Source of the DNA: Bog-756 sp963710495
Lineage (GTDB): Bacteria; Actinomycetota; Acidimicrobiia; Acidimicrobiales; RAAP-2
Assembly (NCBI GenBank): GCA_963710495.1
Contig: CAVQAI010000012.1
Location: 62,001 to 126,000, forward strand
Direction of reading: 5' to 3'
DNA length: 64,000 bases
This document shows positions 34,674-44,567 of this stretch, piece by piece; position 1 is the first letter of the stretch, and every line of letters starts with the position of its first letter. A program made the translations under genes and the position numbers. The notes under the pieces were generated by a model. That model was not told where the DNA came from, searched no databases, and was given only the letters and a program-made list of their open reading frames with translations.

Positions 34674-35930
34674 ATGCCTACCCCGCCCTCAGCACCAGCA
34701 CCGCTCGACGGTCTGCGCATCATCGAGTGCTCCGCCCTCGGGCCGGCCGCCATCACCATGCCGCTGGTCGACCTCGGTGCCGAGGTCATCAAGGTCGAGC
34801 CGCCCGCCGGCGACTACATCCGCGAGATGACCTGGCCGATCGTCGAAGGCGTCTCGCTCATGCACCTCCACATCAACCGGGGCAAGCGCAGCATCGTGAT
34901 GGACCTCCGCCGGGACGAGGACGTCGCCACCTTCAAGGCGCTGGCCGCCCGGTCCGACGTGGTGGTCGAGGCCATGCGCCCGGGTGGACTGGCCCGGCGC
35001 GGCGTCGGCTACGAGCAGTTGCGCGAGCTCAACCCGAAGCTCGTCTTCTGCACCATCTCGGGCTACGGCATGACCGGCCCCTACCGCGACCTCCCGGCCC
35101 ACGGGATCGCTTTCGACACCTGGGCCGGCATCGTCTCGCCCCAGGTCAACGACGAGGGCTTCGCCTACCTCCCCGAGCACGCCTCGATGGGCATCCACGC
35201 CGGACCGCTCTTCGGCGCCCTCGGCATCCTCGCCGCCGTGCTGCGGGCCCGGGCCACCGGCGCCGGCTCCTTCCTCGAGATCGCCCAGTCCGACGCGGCC
35301 GCCGCCATGGACTGGTACCGCAGCGAGACCTGGAAGGCCTACGAGCGCCCCGAGTCCGAGGTCACCGGCAACAAGGCCGACGACTACGAACGACGCGAGC
35401 CGGGCACGGCCGGCATGGTCGAGGGCGTCCGCTACCAGGTCTACGCAACCAAAGACGATCGCTTCGTCCTCTTCATGGCCTCGGAGCAGGCGTTCTGGAA
35501 GAACTTCTGCCGGGCCGTCGACCGGATGGACCTCTTCGAGCGCTGGCCCGGTTCGAAGTACGCCGACCACGCCCGCAACAACCTCGAGCTGCGGCGCGAG
35601 CTCCGGGACATCTTCTCGGCGAGAACGGCCAAGGAATGGATCGCCTTCGGGATCGCCGAGGACGTGCCCATCGCGCCGGTCAACTCGCCGAAGACCATCG
35701 CCGAGGACCCCCAGTTCAACGACCGGTTCCACTGGTTCCCCCGGGAGCAGCTGGGTGCCGAGGAGCTGCCGACCCCCATCAAGTTCGTCGACGAGGAGCT
35801 GCCGTCGCCCACCCAGGCGCCGACCGTCGGTCAGCACACCGAGGCGGTGCTCCGCGATGTCCTCGGATGGGACGATGAGCGCATCGCCGAGTCACGGGCC
35901 CGTGGCGGACTGGGGGCGCCGGCGCCGTGA
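34674..35930 (+). CDS. CaiB/BaiF family CoA-transferase
   Basis: 418 residues. Family landmarks: LDGLRIIECSALGPAAITMPLVDLGAEVIKVEPPAGD, INRGKRSIVMDLR, EAMRPGGLARRGVGYEQL, FCTISGYGMTGPYRDLPAHGIAFD, and the catalytic Asp expected in the Asp-bearing helix after SGYG. It transfers CoA between acyl-CoA and a free acid (family III). It leads a cluster with a DUF35 protein and thiolase that suggests degradation of a branched or cyclic carboxylic acid; the substrate is unknown. Confidence 0.92.
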   Translation: MPTPPSAPAPLDGLRIIECSALGPAAITMPLVDLGAEVIKVEPPAGDYIREMTWPIVEGVSLMHLHINRGKRSIVMDLRRDEDVATFKALAARSDVVVEAMRPGGLARRGVGYEQLRELNPKLVFCTISGYGMTGPYRDLPAHGIAFDTWAGIVSPQVNDEGFAYLPEHASMGIHAGPLFGALGILAAVLRARATGAGSFLEIAQSDAAAAMDWYRSETWKAYERPESEVTGNKADDYERREPGTAGMVEGVRYQVYATKDDRFVLFMASEQAFWKNFCRAVDRMDLFERWPGSKYADHARNNLELRRELRDIFSARTAKEWIAFGIAEDVPIAPVNSPKTIAEDPQFNDRFHWFPREQLGAEELPTPIKFVDEELPSPTQAPTVGQHTEAVLRDVLGWDDERIAESRARGGLGAPAP

Positions 35931-36049
35931 AAGGGCACCTGCCCGGGAAGGGCGACGCCGGGAGTCACCCCGACCAACCGGTCCTCCCGGGACCGGCCGG
36001 TGCACCGCCGGCCCGTCGGCCCCATCCGGCCCGGAGTTAGGATCCGGCC

Positions 36050-36515
36050 ATGCCGACCAAGACCCGGGTGCCCGCCGTCGAGGGGTGGTTCACCCTCGAT
36101 GAGGCGACGCCGCACCTGCTCGGCAGCCGGTGTACGGCCTGTGGCAACTTCGCCTTCCCCCGGGAGACCTACTTCTGCCGCAACCCCGAGTGCCAGGGGA
36201 CCGAGTTCACCGAGACCGAGCTGAGCCGTACCGGCACGGTGTGGTCGTACACCGACGCCCGCTACCAGCCCCCCGAGCCCTACCGCGCCGCCGACCCCTA
36301 CGCAACCCTTCGCCCTCGCCGCCGTGGAGCTGGCCGCCGAGCAGATGGTGGTCATGGGGCAGGTGGTCGGCGGCGTCGGGGTCGACCAACTCCAGGTCGG
36401 CCAAGAGGTGGAGCTGGTGCTCGACACCCTCTACGAGGACGACGAGCACGAGTACCTGGTGTGGAAGTGGCGGCCCACCGCCCCCGACCGGACCAAGGGG
36501 CGGGTCGGTGGCTGA
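36050..36515 (+). CDS. Zn-ribbon/OB-fold acyl-CoA-associated protein (DUF35), frame broken near 36304
   Basis: The N-terminal part has a rubredoxin-like zinc ribbon: LLGSRCTACGNFAFPRETYFCRNPECQ, then TGTVWSYTDARYQPPEPYRAADPYA. The OB-fold continues one frame over (FALAAVELAAEQMVVMGQVVGGV, then VELVLDTLYEDDEHEYLVWKW). Deleting one A near 36304 restores a single frame of about 155 residues. DUF35 proteins pair with the thiolase that follows and whose GTG overlaps its end, forming a two-component acyl-CoA thiolase. Confidence 0.8.
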
Positions 36516-37709
36516 CGACCGTCGCATCGCCGTGCTCGGCGCCGGGATGCACCCCTGGGGCAAGTGGGGCCGGAACTTCGTCGAGTACGGGTTGGCGGCG
36601 GCCGGCGACGCCCTGGCCGAAGCCGGCCTGGCTTGGACCGACGTGCAGTACGTGGCCGGGGCGGACACCATCCGCAACGGGTACCCCGGCTTCGTGGCCG
36701 GGGCCACCTTCGCCCAGGCCCTCGGTTGGACGGGCGCCCGGGTGTCCTCGGCCTACGCCGCCTGCGCCTCGGGGGCCCAGGCCGTGGCCAACGCCCGGGC
36801 CCAGATCCTGGCCGGGCTGTGTGACGTGGCCCTGGTGGTCGGGGCCGACACCACGCCGAAGGGCTTCTTCGCCCCGGTCGGCGGCGACCGTAAGGACGAC
36901 CCCGACTGGCTGCGATTCCATCTGCTCGGGGCGACCAACCCCGCCTACTTCGCCCTCTACGCCCGGCGGCGCATGGAACTGTTCGGGGCGACCGAGGCCG
37001 ACTTCGCCGCGGTCAAGGTGAAGAACGCCCGGCACGGGCTCGGGAACCCCAACGCCCGCTACCGCAAGGAGGTCACCGCCGACGAGGTCCTCGCAGTCCC
37101 CCATGGTGGCCGACCCCCTCCGCCTGCTCGAGATCTGCGCCACCTCCGACGGCGGGGCCGCCCTGGTGCTGGCCAGCATGGACTTCGCCCGCCGACAGGT
37201 CCGGCGCCGCCGACCTGGTCACCGTCGACGCGGTGTCGACGGTCACCCCGCGCTTCCCCCAGACCGTGATCGAGATGCCCAACTTCTCGACCGACTCGGC
37301 CGCCGCCGCCACCTCGGTCGGGCCCACCTTCAAGCAGTCGGTGGCCCGGGCCGCCTACGAGGAGGCCGGCATCGGCCCCGAGGACGTCGACCTGGCCGAG
37401 GTGTACGACCTCTCCTCCGCCCTCGAGCTCGACTGGTACGAGGACATCGGGCTGTGCAAGGAGGGCGAGGCCGAGCGCCTGCTCCGCGACGGCGACACCG
37501 CCGTCGGCGGCCGGGTCCCGGTCAACCCCAGCGGCGGGCTGTCCTGCTTCGGCGAGGCCATCCCGGCCCAGGCCATCGCCCAGGTGTGCGAGCTGGTCTG
37601 GCAGCTGCGGGGCCGGGCCGCCGGGCGTCAGGTCGAGGGGGCCCGGGTGGGGATCACCGCCAACCAGGGCCTGTTCGGCCACGGCTCCTCGGTCATCGTC
37701 TCCAAGTAG
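36508..37709 (+). CDS. Thiolase (lipid-transfer/SCP2-type acetyl-CoA acetyltransferase), two frame breaks
   Basis: From GTG 36508: RRIAVLGAGMHPWGKWGRNFVEYG, then AYAACASGAQAVANARAQI with the nucleophile Cys, VVGADTTPKGFFAP, NPAYFALYARRRMELFG and KVKNARHGLGNPNARYRKEVTADEVL. The frame then shifts near 37095 (PMVADPLRLLEICATSDGGAALVL) and again near 37200 (AADLVTVDAVSTV...DLAEVYDLSSALELDWYEDIGLC, GGLSCFGEAIPAQ, the C-terminal His/Cys region GLFGHGSS). All catalytic blocks are present across three frames, about 400 residues. Works with the DUF35 partner on acyl-CoA breakdown. Confidence 0.8.
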
Positions 37710-37716
37710 CGACGGC

Positions 37717-38663
37717 TCACTCGTTGACGAGGACGATCTTCCCGAACTTCCCGCCGGCGGCGAACCGTTCGTAGCCGTCGGCGGCGCGGTCCATGGGGAC
37801 CCGCTCGGCCACCGGGACCACCACTGTGCCGTCGGCCAGGAGCGGGACGGCGTGCTGCTCGACGGCCCGGGCCACGGCCGCCTTCTCCTCGGTGGTGCGT
37901 GACCGGAGCATCGACCCGCCGACGGTGGCCCGCCGGCCCATGAGGGCGAGCAGGTTGAGCTCCACCTTGGCCCCGGCCCCCACCCCGATGACCACCACCC
38001 GGGCACCGGTGGCGAGCGCCGGCAGGACGGCGGCCACCCCGGGGCCGCCGACCAGTTCCAGCGAGACGTCGTAGGGACCGTGATCGGCCGCCTCGTCGGG
38101 CGCGACCACCAGGTCCGCGCCCAGACCCGGCCACGCGGGCCCGCAGCTCCGGGGAGCGCACCGAGGCGACGACCTGGGCCCCGGCGGCGTGGGCCAGCTG
38201 CACGGCGGCCGTCCCGACTCCTCCGGCCGCGCCCGAGACGAGGACCCGCTCGCCCCCGCGGAGGCGCGGCCTGGGTGAAGAGGGCGTCGTAGGCGGTCGA
38301 GAACGCCTCGGGGAAGCCGCCGGCCACGTCCCAGCGGAGTCCCTCGGGGACGGGCAGCAGCGCAGACTCGGGCAGGGTGATGAGCTCGGCCTGGGCGCCG
38401 CCGCCGGCGATGGCCATGACCCGGTCGCCGACGGCACTGGATCCGGCCCCGGGCCCGAGCGCCACCACGTCACCGGCGAACTCGAGGCCGGGGATGTCCG
38501 GCGGCCAGCCGGGGGGCGCCGGATAGAGGCCGCGCCGCTGCATGAGGTCGGCGCCGTTGATCCCCGCCGCCCGGACCGACACCAGCACCTCGCCCGCGCC
38601 GGGTTCGGGGTCGGGATGCTCGTCCCACCGGAGATCCTCGTCGACCAAGGTCACCGCCCGCAT
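37717..38663 (-). CDS. Zinc-free quinone oxidoreductase (MDR family), two frame breaks
   Basis: From ATG 38663: RAVTLVDEDLRWDEHPDPEPGAGEVLVSVRAAGINGADLMQRRGLYP, then IPGLEFAGDVVALGPG and GGGAQAELITLP. The nucleotide-binding part (LRGGERVLVSGAAGGVGTAAVQLAHAAGAQVVA) is in a second frame after a break near 38270, and the C-terminal part (DVSLELVGGPGV, GARVVVIGVGAG, GKFGKIVLVNE) in a third after about 38125. Together this is a full PIG3/QorA-like NADPH:quinone oxidoreductase of about 315 residues. Confidence 0.82.
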
Positions 38664-38797
38664 CGGACCACCGTAGACGGGGCCGGTGCCGGCCCGGAGG
38701 GGCCCGAACGCCCCCGGTGGGCGATCCACCCGTCAGGGTGGCTGGACGGGAGGGGCCGACCGGCCCTCGATATCCTTTGCCGAGGAGGTTCGTGGCG

Positions 38798-39860
38798 ATG
38801 GCAGCCGGAACGGCACCCGACGGACAACAGCCAGTCTCCGACCACCCCGCCACCGTGGGCCCGGCCGTGGCCATGCCTGGTGCCGAGGGGTTGGCCCGCC
38901 CGAGCGCCGGCATGGTGCTGCACCGGGTGCTGGCCGCCTCGGCCCGCACCTTCCTCCTCAACGACCTCGACACCGAGCCCGCCGATGAATCGGAGTGGAG
39001 CGAGACCGTCGACTCGTTGAGCCTCCGCACCGGAGCGCGCCCGCTGTGGGCGCGCAGCCACGGCCACCTCTCCCGAGCAGGCCCACCGGCGACGGAGCGA
39101 GACCGAGCGGATCCACCACAGCCGCATCGCCATGCGCCGCATCCGCTCCAACCTGCGCACCTTCCGGCTGCTGGTCGACGCCGGCTGGGGCACCGCCCTG
39201 CGCGCCGAGCTGGCCTGGTACGGGCGTTGCCTGGGCGAGTCGCGTGACCTCCACGTCATCCGGGACATCGTGGTGACCAAGGGCCCCGGTGTCATCGGCC
39301 CCTACGAGATCCTCCACATCGAGTCGGTGATCTCGGCCCGGTTGGCCGACGTCATGGCCGACATCGCCGCCCACCGGGGCGGGGCCCGGCGCTTCCAGCT
39401 CACCGAGCAGATGATGGTGCTGTGGGAGGGGCCGAACTTCAAGCCCAAGGCGGAACGACCGGCCGACGAGGTGCTGCCGTCCATGCTGCGCCGGGCTTGG
39501 CACGACCTCCGGGGTGCGGCGCGGCGGGCCCGCAAGGACAGTACGGACCACAACCTCCACGCCCTGCGCATCCGGATGAAGAACCTGCGCTACGGGTGCG
39601 AGACGGTCGCCCTCATCGACGGTGGCCCGGCCCGCAAGACGGCGCGCGCCGCCGAACGGGTGCAGGTCAAACTGGGCGACTACCTCGATGCCACCTCGTC
39701 GATCGCCTGGTTCCAACAGCTGGCACGCGAGCGCACCGACCTGGCCGAGCCTCTCGGCCGGCTGGCCGACGCGCAACGGGATGCGGCAGCGGCGACGCGC
39801 CAGGGATGGAAGCGGGAGCTCAAAGAGGTCGAACGCTCGTGGAGGCGCTGGCAGGCCTGA
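38798..39860 (+). CDS. CHAD-domain protein, frame broken near 39.0-39.1 kb
   Basis: GAGGAGG (38782-38788) is 9 bases before ATG 38798. N-terminal part: SAGMVLHRVLAASARTFLLNDL. The CHAD core is in another frame: ERIHHSRIAMRRIRSNLRTFRLLVDAGWG, HNLHALRIRMKNLRYGCETV and EVERSWRRWQA, with the alternating His/Arg/Lys residues on helices that bind polyphosphate. The break is between about 38990 and 39090. Family: conserved histidine alpha-helical domain, known to bind inorganic polyphosphate granules. It converges on the polyphosphate glucokinase gene. Confidence 0.83.
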
Positions 39861-39947
39861 GCCGGCGGCGGTCGTCCGTCCTCGCCGTCAAGTCGGGGTC
39901 GGGTCGTGTCGTGTCGGTCGCCCGGTCGATCGCGTCGGGTCGGTGGG

Positions 39948-40787
39948 CTAGACGGTCGTGGCCTCGCCGAGGGCAACGTGGTCGATCGTCCACAGCTTCA
40001 CCCCGCCGATGATGCCCGCCGTATTGTCGACGATGGTCACATCGTGGTCGAGGTGCTCGCGGTCGACCCGACGCGAATTGCCCCCGCCAATGTAGAGGTG
40101 GTCGAAGTAGAGCAGCCCACGGAGGTTGGTGATGGCTTTCTGCACACGCTTGTTCCAGCGCTCTTCGCCGATCTCCTTACGGGACGCCTCCCCGAGTTGC
40201 TCGTTGTAGGTCTCGCCCTTTCGGAAGGGCTGGTGGGCGATCTCCAAGTGGGGCATGAGCTGGCCCCGGTAGAAGAGCCCGGTGCCGAAGCCGGTGCCCA
40301 GCGTGATCACGAACTCGAGGCCCTGACCGGTGACGACGGCCGCGCCCTGGATGTCGGCATCGTTGGCCACCCGGGTCGGGAGCGAGAAGGCCCGGCCCAC
40401 CGCGGTGGCCAGATCGAACCCTGACCACAACCGGACCAGCTCCGGATCGACGGCGCTGCCCGGCCCGCTCTTGGTCGAGAAGTGCGGGGCCGACAGCACC
40501 AGCCCGTCGCGCACCATGCCGGGAAAGCCGACCGACACCCGCTGGGCCTCGGGCAGGGGCGCCACCAGCTTGGTCAGCGCCGCCACCAGCTTGTCGGGGG
40601 ACATCGGATACGTGGTGGGGACCTTCACCCGATCGGCCACCATGGCGCCGTCGGCATCGAGCACCGACGCCTTGAGCCCGGTGCCGCCGATGTCGACACC
40701 GAGGGTGAACGGGCGGCGCGGGCCCGCCTTCGGCTCGCCACCCACGGGCCCGGCCGTCGGAGGGGCGCGGTCGGCATCGTCGTGCAT
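39948..40787 (-). CDS. ppgK: Polyphosphate glucokinase (ROK family)
   Basis: 279 residues. ATP/polyphosphate-binding motif LGVDIGGTGLKASVLDADG near residue 30, SVGFPGMVRDG, catalytic NDADIQG and LGTGFGTGLFYRGQLMPHLEIAHQP; the late LLYFDHLYIGGGNSRRV is characteristic of PpgK. It phosphorylates glucose with polyphosphate (and ATP). No ROK zinc cluster, as usual for this subgroup. Next to the CHAD gene, which binds the same polymer. Confidence 0.92.
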   Translation of the reverse strand: MHDDADRAPPTAGPVGGEPKAGPRRPFTLGVDIGGTGLKASVLDADGAMVADRVKVPTTYPMSPDKLVAALTKLVAPLPEAQRVSVGFPGMVRDGLVLSAPHFSTKSGPGSAVDPELVRLWSGFDLATAVGRAFSLPTRVANDADIQGAAVVTGQGLEFVITLGTGFGTGLFYRGQLMPHLEIAHQPFRKGETYNEQLGEASRKEIGEERWNKRVQKAITNLRGLLYFDHLYIGGGNSRRVDREHLDHDVTIVDNTAGIIGGVKLWTIDHVALGEATTV

Positions 40788-40878
40788 GGGACCACGCTAC
40801 GCCCGGCGGCGCGACCGGGGCCGCATGCCACCCGGTGGGCCGCGGCATGATCGCCCGGTTGCCGGTAGCGTCCTCCCC

Positions 40879-42291
40879 GTGATCGACCAACCCTGGTTCG
40901 GCGATGCCTGCTCCCTGGTCGACGCCTTCCGGTCCGGGGCCCTCAGCCCCCTCGAGGCGCTGGACGCTTCGGTGACCGCCGTCGATGCCTCGGGGCTCAA
41001 CGCCTTCAGCCATCTCGATGTGGACACCGCCCGCTCAGCGGCGGCGTCAGCCGACGTCTCGCTCCCCTTCGGCGGCGTGCCCATGGGAGTCAAGGAGCTC
41101 GAGACGGTCGGCGGATGGCCCTACACCGAGGGCTCGCTGGTGTTCAAGGACCGGATGGCCGAACGGGACTCGACCCAGGTGATCCGGCTCCGGGCCGCCG
41201 GCGCCGTGCTGGCCGGTCAGACCACGGCCTCTGAATTCGGCGGGATCAACTGCACCCACACCAAGCTGCACGGGACGACCCGCAACCCATGGAACACCGA
41301 GCGCACCCCCGGTGGGTCGTCCGGGGGTTCGGCGGCGGCCGTGTCCGGAGGCCTCCTGCCCATCGCCAGCGGGGGCGACGGCGGGGGCTCGATCCGCATC
41401 CCGGCCGGCTTCACCGGGCTGTTCGGCCTCAAGGGGACCTACGGGCGCATCCCGAGGGGCCCCCGCACCCTCCAGCCGCCGCTCACCGTGGTGGTCGGGT
41501 GCGTGTCGAGGTCGGTACGCGACACCGCCCGCTGGTTCGACGTCTGCAACGGGTTCGACCCCCACGACACCCTCAGCCTGCCCCGGGTGGAGGGATGGGA
41601 GGCCGGACTCGACTCCTTCGACCTGGCCGGGAAGCGGGCGTTGATCTCGATCGACCTCGGGTCGGCCATCGTCGAGCCCCGGGTCACCGCGTTGCTCCTC
41701 GAGGCGGCCGAGGCCCTGGTGGCCGACGCCCGCCTCACCCGGGTCGACCTGATCGTCGAGCTCCCGCCGGTCACCCTGGAGTGGGCCATGTCCAATCTGG
41801 TCGGGTTGGCCGGTGAGCTCGGGGATCGCTACCCGGACTGCAACGACGACCTCATGCCCGAGATCCAGCTGGGCATGAACATCGCCAGCCACAACTTCGA
41901 CGTGCAGAGCGCCGGGGCCGGCGAGATGCTCCGCATCGACATCAACGAGCGGATGGCCGACCTCTTCGAGCAGACCGACTTCATCTTCTGCGCCACCAAT
42001 CCCGACGTCGCCTTCGGCGCCGAGGGACCGATGCCCACCACGGTCGGCGAAGTCGATCTCATCGCCGAGTACGGCCTGAACCGGGCCCTCGGCAACAACG
42101 GCGCCCTGACCATCCCGGCCAACCTGACCGGCAACCCGGCCGTCTCCATCCCGGCCGGAACCGTCGACGGGCTGCCCGTCGGGTTGCAGGTGATCGGCCG
42201 CCACCACGAGGAGCAGCTCCTGTTGGACCTGGCCCGGATGGCCGAACGCGAACGGCCCTGGCCGCTGGTGGCACCCGGCTCCCCCAGCTGA
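40879..42291 (+). CDS. Amidase (amidase-signature family)
   Basis: 470 residues from GTG 40879. The Ser-cisSer-Lys triad has exact family spacing: Lys72 (GVPMGVKELE), Ser147 (TPGGSSGGSAAAV) and nucleophile Ser171 (GGDGGGSIRIPAGFTGL). It hydrolyses C-N amide bonds; substrate unknown (it lacks the GatA-specific context). No signal peptide. Divergent from ppgK. Confidence 0.93.
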   Translation: MIDQPWFGDACSLVDAFRSGALSPLEALDASVTAVDASGLNAFSHLDVDTARSAAASADVSLPFGGVPMGVKELETVGGWPYTEGSLVFKDRMAERDSTQVIRLRAAGAVLAGQTTASEFGGINCTHTKLHGTTRNPWNTERTPGGSSGGSAAAVSGGLLPIASGGDGGGSIRIPAGFTGLFGLKGTYGRIPRGPRTLQPPLTVVVGCVSRSVRDTARWFDVCNGFDPHDTLSLPRVEGWEAGLDSFDLAGKRALISIDLGSAIVEPRVTALLLEAAEALVADARLTRVDLIVELPPVTLEWAMSNLVGLAGELGDRYPDCNDDLMPEIQLGMNIASHNFDVQSAGAGEMLRIDINERMADLFEQTDFIFCATNPDVAFGAEGPMPTTVGEVDLIAEYGLNRALGNNGALTIPANLTGNPAVSIPAGTVDGLPVGLQVIGRHHEEQLLLDLARMAERERPWPLVAPGSPS

Positions 42292-42303
42292 CCATTCCGG
42301 GTC

Positions 42304-42321
42304 GCCGACCCCCGGGTCGGC
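42304..42321 (+). terminator. GC-rich hairpin after the amidase gene
   Basis: GCCGACCC, CC loop, GGGTCGGC: perfect 8-bp stem 12 bases after the amidase stop. No U-run follows, so intrinsic termination is only possible. Confidence 0.4.
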
Positions 42322-42379
42322 AATCCCGGGCCGGCCGGGGACCGGACCGGACCACCACGACGAAAGGACCCCCATCACC

Positions 42380-43255
42380 GTGCGCATCGACCTGTGGGTA
42401 CCGACGGCCAGCCCGATGGCCACGCCCGAGCTGCTGGCCGTGCTCGCCGCCGAAGCCGAGCAGCGCGGAGTCGGGACCATCTGGGTGGGCGAGCACGTGG
42501 TCCTGTTCGACGACTACCGCTCGGCCTACCCCTACGCCGAGGACGGGCGCATCCCCGTGCCGCCCAACACCGGCCTGCTCGAGCCGTTCACCACGCTCTC
42601 GTTCCTCGCCGCCCTGACCACCACGGTGCGGTTGGGCACCGCCATGGTGCTCCTGCCCCAACGCAACCCGGTCTACACGGCCAAGGAGGTGGCCACCTTG
42701 GACTGGCTGTCCAACGGCCGGGTCGACTTCGGCGTGGGTGTCGGTTGGCTGGAGGAGGAGTTCAAGGCGGTCAACGCGCCGTGGCCGCAACGCGGCCGGC
42801 GAACCGACGAGTACCTCCGGGTGCTCGACACCCTCTGGTCCGACGAGACCTCGTCGTTCGAGGGCGACTTCTACACGCTCGAGCCGTGCGCCATGTGGCC
42901 GAAGCCGGTCCAGCAGCCCCATCCCCCCATCCACATCGGCGGCGAGAGCGACGCCGCCCTGGCCCGGGCGGCCCGGGCGGGACAGGGCTGGCACACCTTC
43001 AACCGGCCACCGGACGGGTTGGCCGAGCCCCTGGCCGCCCTGGACCGGCTGCTCGCCGAAAACGGGCGCACCCGGGGAGAGCTGACCATCACGGTGTGCC
43101 CCTACCTGCAGCCCCTCGACGCCGACATCGCCGGCCGGTACGCCGAGGCCGGGGTCGACGCGCTGGCCGCCCTGCTCTTCGCCTTCAGCGCCGACGACGT
43201 CCGCCGCGGCCTCGACGACCTGCAACCGGTCTTCGCCCGGACCGCCGCCACCTGA
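42380..43255 (+). CDS. LLM-class F420-dependent oxidoreductase
   Basis: 291 residues from GTG 42380. Luciferase-like TIM barrel: TIWVGEHVVLFDDY, LEPFTTLSFLAALTTTVRLGTAMVLLPQRNPVYTAKEVATLDWLSNGRVDFGVGVGW and PPIHIGGESDAALARAAR, the signature order of the Rv2161c/TIGR03619-type actinobacterial F420 enzymes. Substrate unknown; cytosolic. Confidence 0.92.
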   Translation: MRIDLWVPTASPMATPELLAVLAAEAEQRGVGTIWVGEHVVLFDDYRSAYPYAEDGRIPVPPNTGLLEPFTTLSFLAALTTTVRLGTAMVLLPQRNPVYTAKEVATLDWLSNGRVDFGVGVGWLEEEFKAVNAPWPQRGRRTDEYLRVLDTLWSDETSSFEGDFYTLEPCAMWPKPVQQPHPPIHIGGESDAALARAARAGQGWHTFNRPPDGLAEPLAALDRLLAENGRTRGELTITVCPYLQPLDADIAGRYAEAGVDALAALLFAFSADDVRRGLDDLQPVFARTAAT

Positions 43256-43310
43256 GGGCCGGGCCGACCGGGTCGGGTCGGGTGCCGACCGCGGGCCGCC
43301 CGGACCGACG

Positions 43311-44567
43311 TCAGCCCCGCATCGACACCGGCAGGGCCTCGAGCCCGCGCAGGACCACGTTGGTCTTGTAGGTCACCTGGTCGGAGGCTAGGGCCAGCGC
43401 CGGCGCCCGCTGGGCCAGCGAGGTCAGGGCCACCTGGGTCTCCATGCGGGCCAGCGGCGCCCCGAGGCAGTGGTGGATGCCGAACCCGAAGCCGAGATGC
43501 GGGTTGGGGTTGCGGCCGATGTCGAAGCGATCCGGCTCCTCGAACTGGTCCGGGTCGCGATTGGCCGATCCGAGGAGCAGCATGGCGAAATCCCCGGCCT
43601 GGAACTCGACGCCGCCGAACTCGCAGTCCTCGAGGAGGGCCCGACCGGTGAGCTGCACCGGCGACACGTAGCGGAGCATCTCCTCGACCGCGGCGCGGTT
43701 GACCTCGGGATCGGTGCGGAACCGCTCCCACTGGTCGGGCTGGTCCAGGAGGGCGAGGGCCCCGCCGGCGATCAGGTTGACGGTCGTCTCGTGGCCGGCC
43801 ACCAGCAGGAGGATGCAGGTGGAGAGCAGCTCACCTTCGCTCAACACCGTCCCGCCGTCCTCGGCTTCGACCAACCGGCTCAGCAGGTCGTCGCCGGGCA
43901 CGCGCCGGCGTTCGGCCAGCAGCTCGAAGAAGTACTGCGAGAACTGGAGGATCGCCTGGCCGCGGGCCTCGATGACCTCGGGGGTGAGGAGGAAGTCGGG
44001 ATCGAGGCCGCGGGCCAGGGCGTCCGACCAGACCTTGAAACGACCGTGGTCCTCGTGCGGCACACCCAGCAGGTCACAGATCACCCGCACCGGCAACGGG
44101 TAGGCGAAGGCGTCGACCAGGTCGACCTCGCCCACCTCCAGGGCGGCGTCGATCAGTTCGTCGACGGCCAGCTGGGTGCGGGCCCGCAGCGACTCGACCA
44201 TCTTCGGGGTGAAGGCCTTGGACACCAGCCCGCGGAGCCGGGTGTGGTCGGGCGGGTCCCGGAACAGGAAGGGGCGCATCTCGAGCATGGCCATGGCCAC
44301 GGCGTCGTCCTCGGCGATGGGGGTGCGGAACCCTTCGGGCATCCGATCGGTGGCGATGTTGAGGCTGTCGGAGCTGGAGCGCCGGTCGCGCAGCACGGCC
44401 AGACAGTCGGCATGGCGGGCCAGCACCCAGAACCCGAGATCGTTGCGGTGGATCGGCGCCCGCTCGCGCAGGTCGGCGTAGAGCGGGAAGGGATCGCTCG
44501 CCCAGTGGGGGTCGAAGGGATCGAAGACCGGCCGGGCCGACGCCGGATCGGTGGTGGGAGTGGTCAC
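43311..44567 (-). CDS. Cytochrome P450
   Basis: 418 residues from GTG 44567, whose TGA is also the stop of the VirD4-like gene (GTGA). Conserved sites: I-helix LLVAGHETTVNL, K-helix ExxR (EEMLRYVSP), and the heme loop FGFGIHHCLGAPLARME with the Cys ligand. The class is soluble actinobacterial CYP; substrate unknown. The four-base overlap with the last secretion gene implies co-expression with that operon, which is unexpected for a P450. Confidence 0.93.
   Translation of the reverse strand: MTTPTTDPASARPVFDPFDPHWASDPFPLYADLRERAPIHRNDLGFWVLARHADCLAVLRDRRSSSDSLNIATDRMPEGFRTPIAEDDAVAMAMLEMRPFLFRDPPDHTRLRGLVSKAFTPKMVESLRARTQLAVDELIDAALEVGEVDLVDAFAYPLPVRVICDLLGVPHEDHGRFKVWSDALARGLDPDFLLTPEVIEARGQAILQFSQYFFELLAERRRVPGDDLLSRLVEAEDGGTVLSEGELLSTCILLLVAGHETTVNLIAGGALALLDQPDQWERFRTDPEVNRAAVEEMLRYVSPVQLTGRALLEDCEFGGVEFQAGDFAMLLLGSANRDPDQFEEPDRFDIGRNPNPHLGFGFGIHHCLGAPLARMETQVALTSLAQRAPALALASDQVTYKTNVVLRGLEALPVSMRG

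Noticed and set aside
41047..42480. Long open frame antisense to the amidase gene
   Set aside because: GC-rich shadow frame with low-complexity Gly/Arg/Val composition; the plus-strand amidase has an exact catalytic triad.
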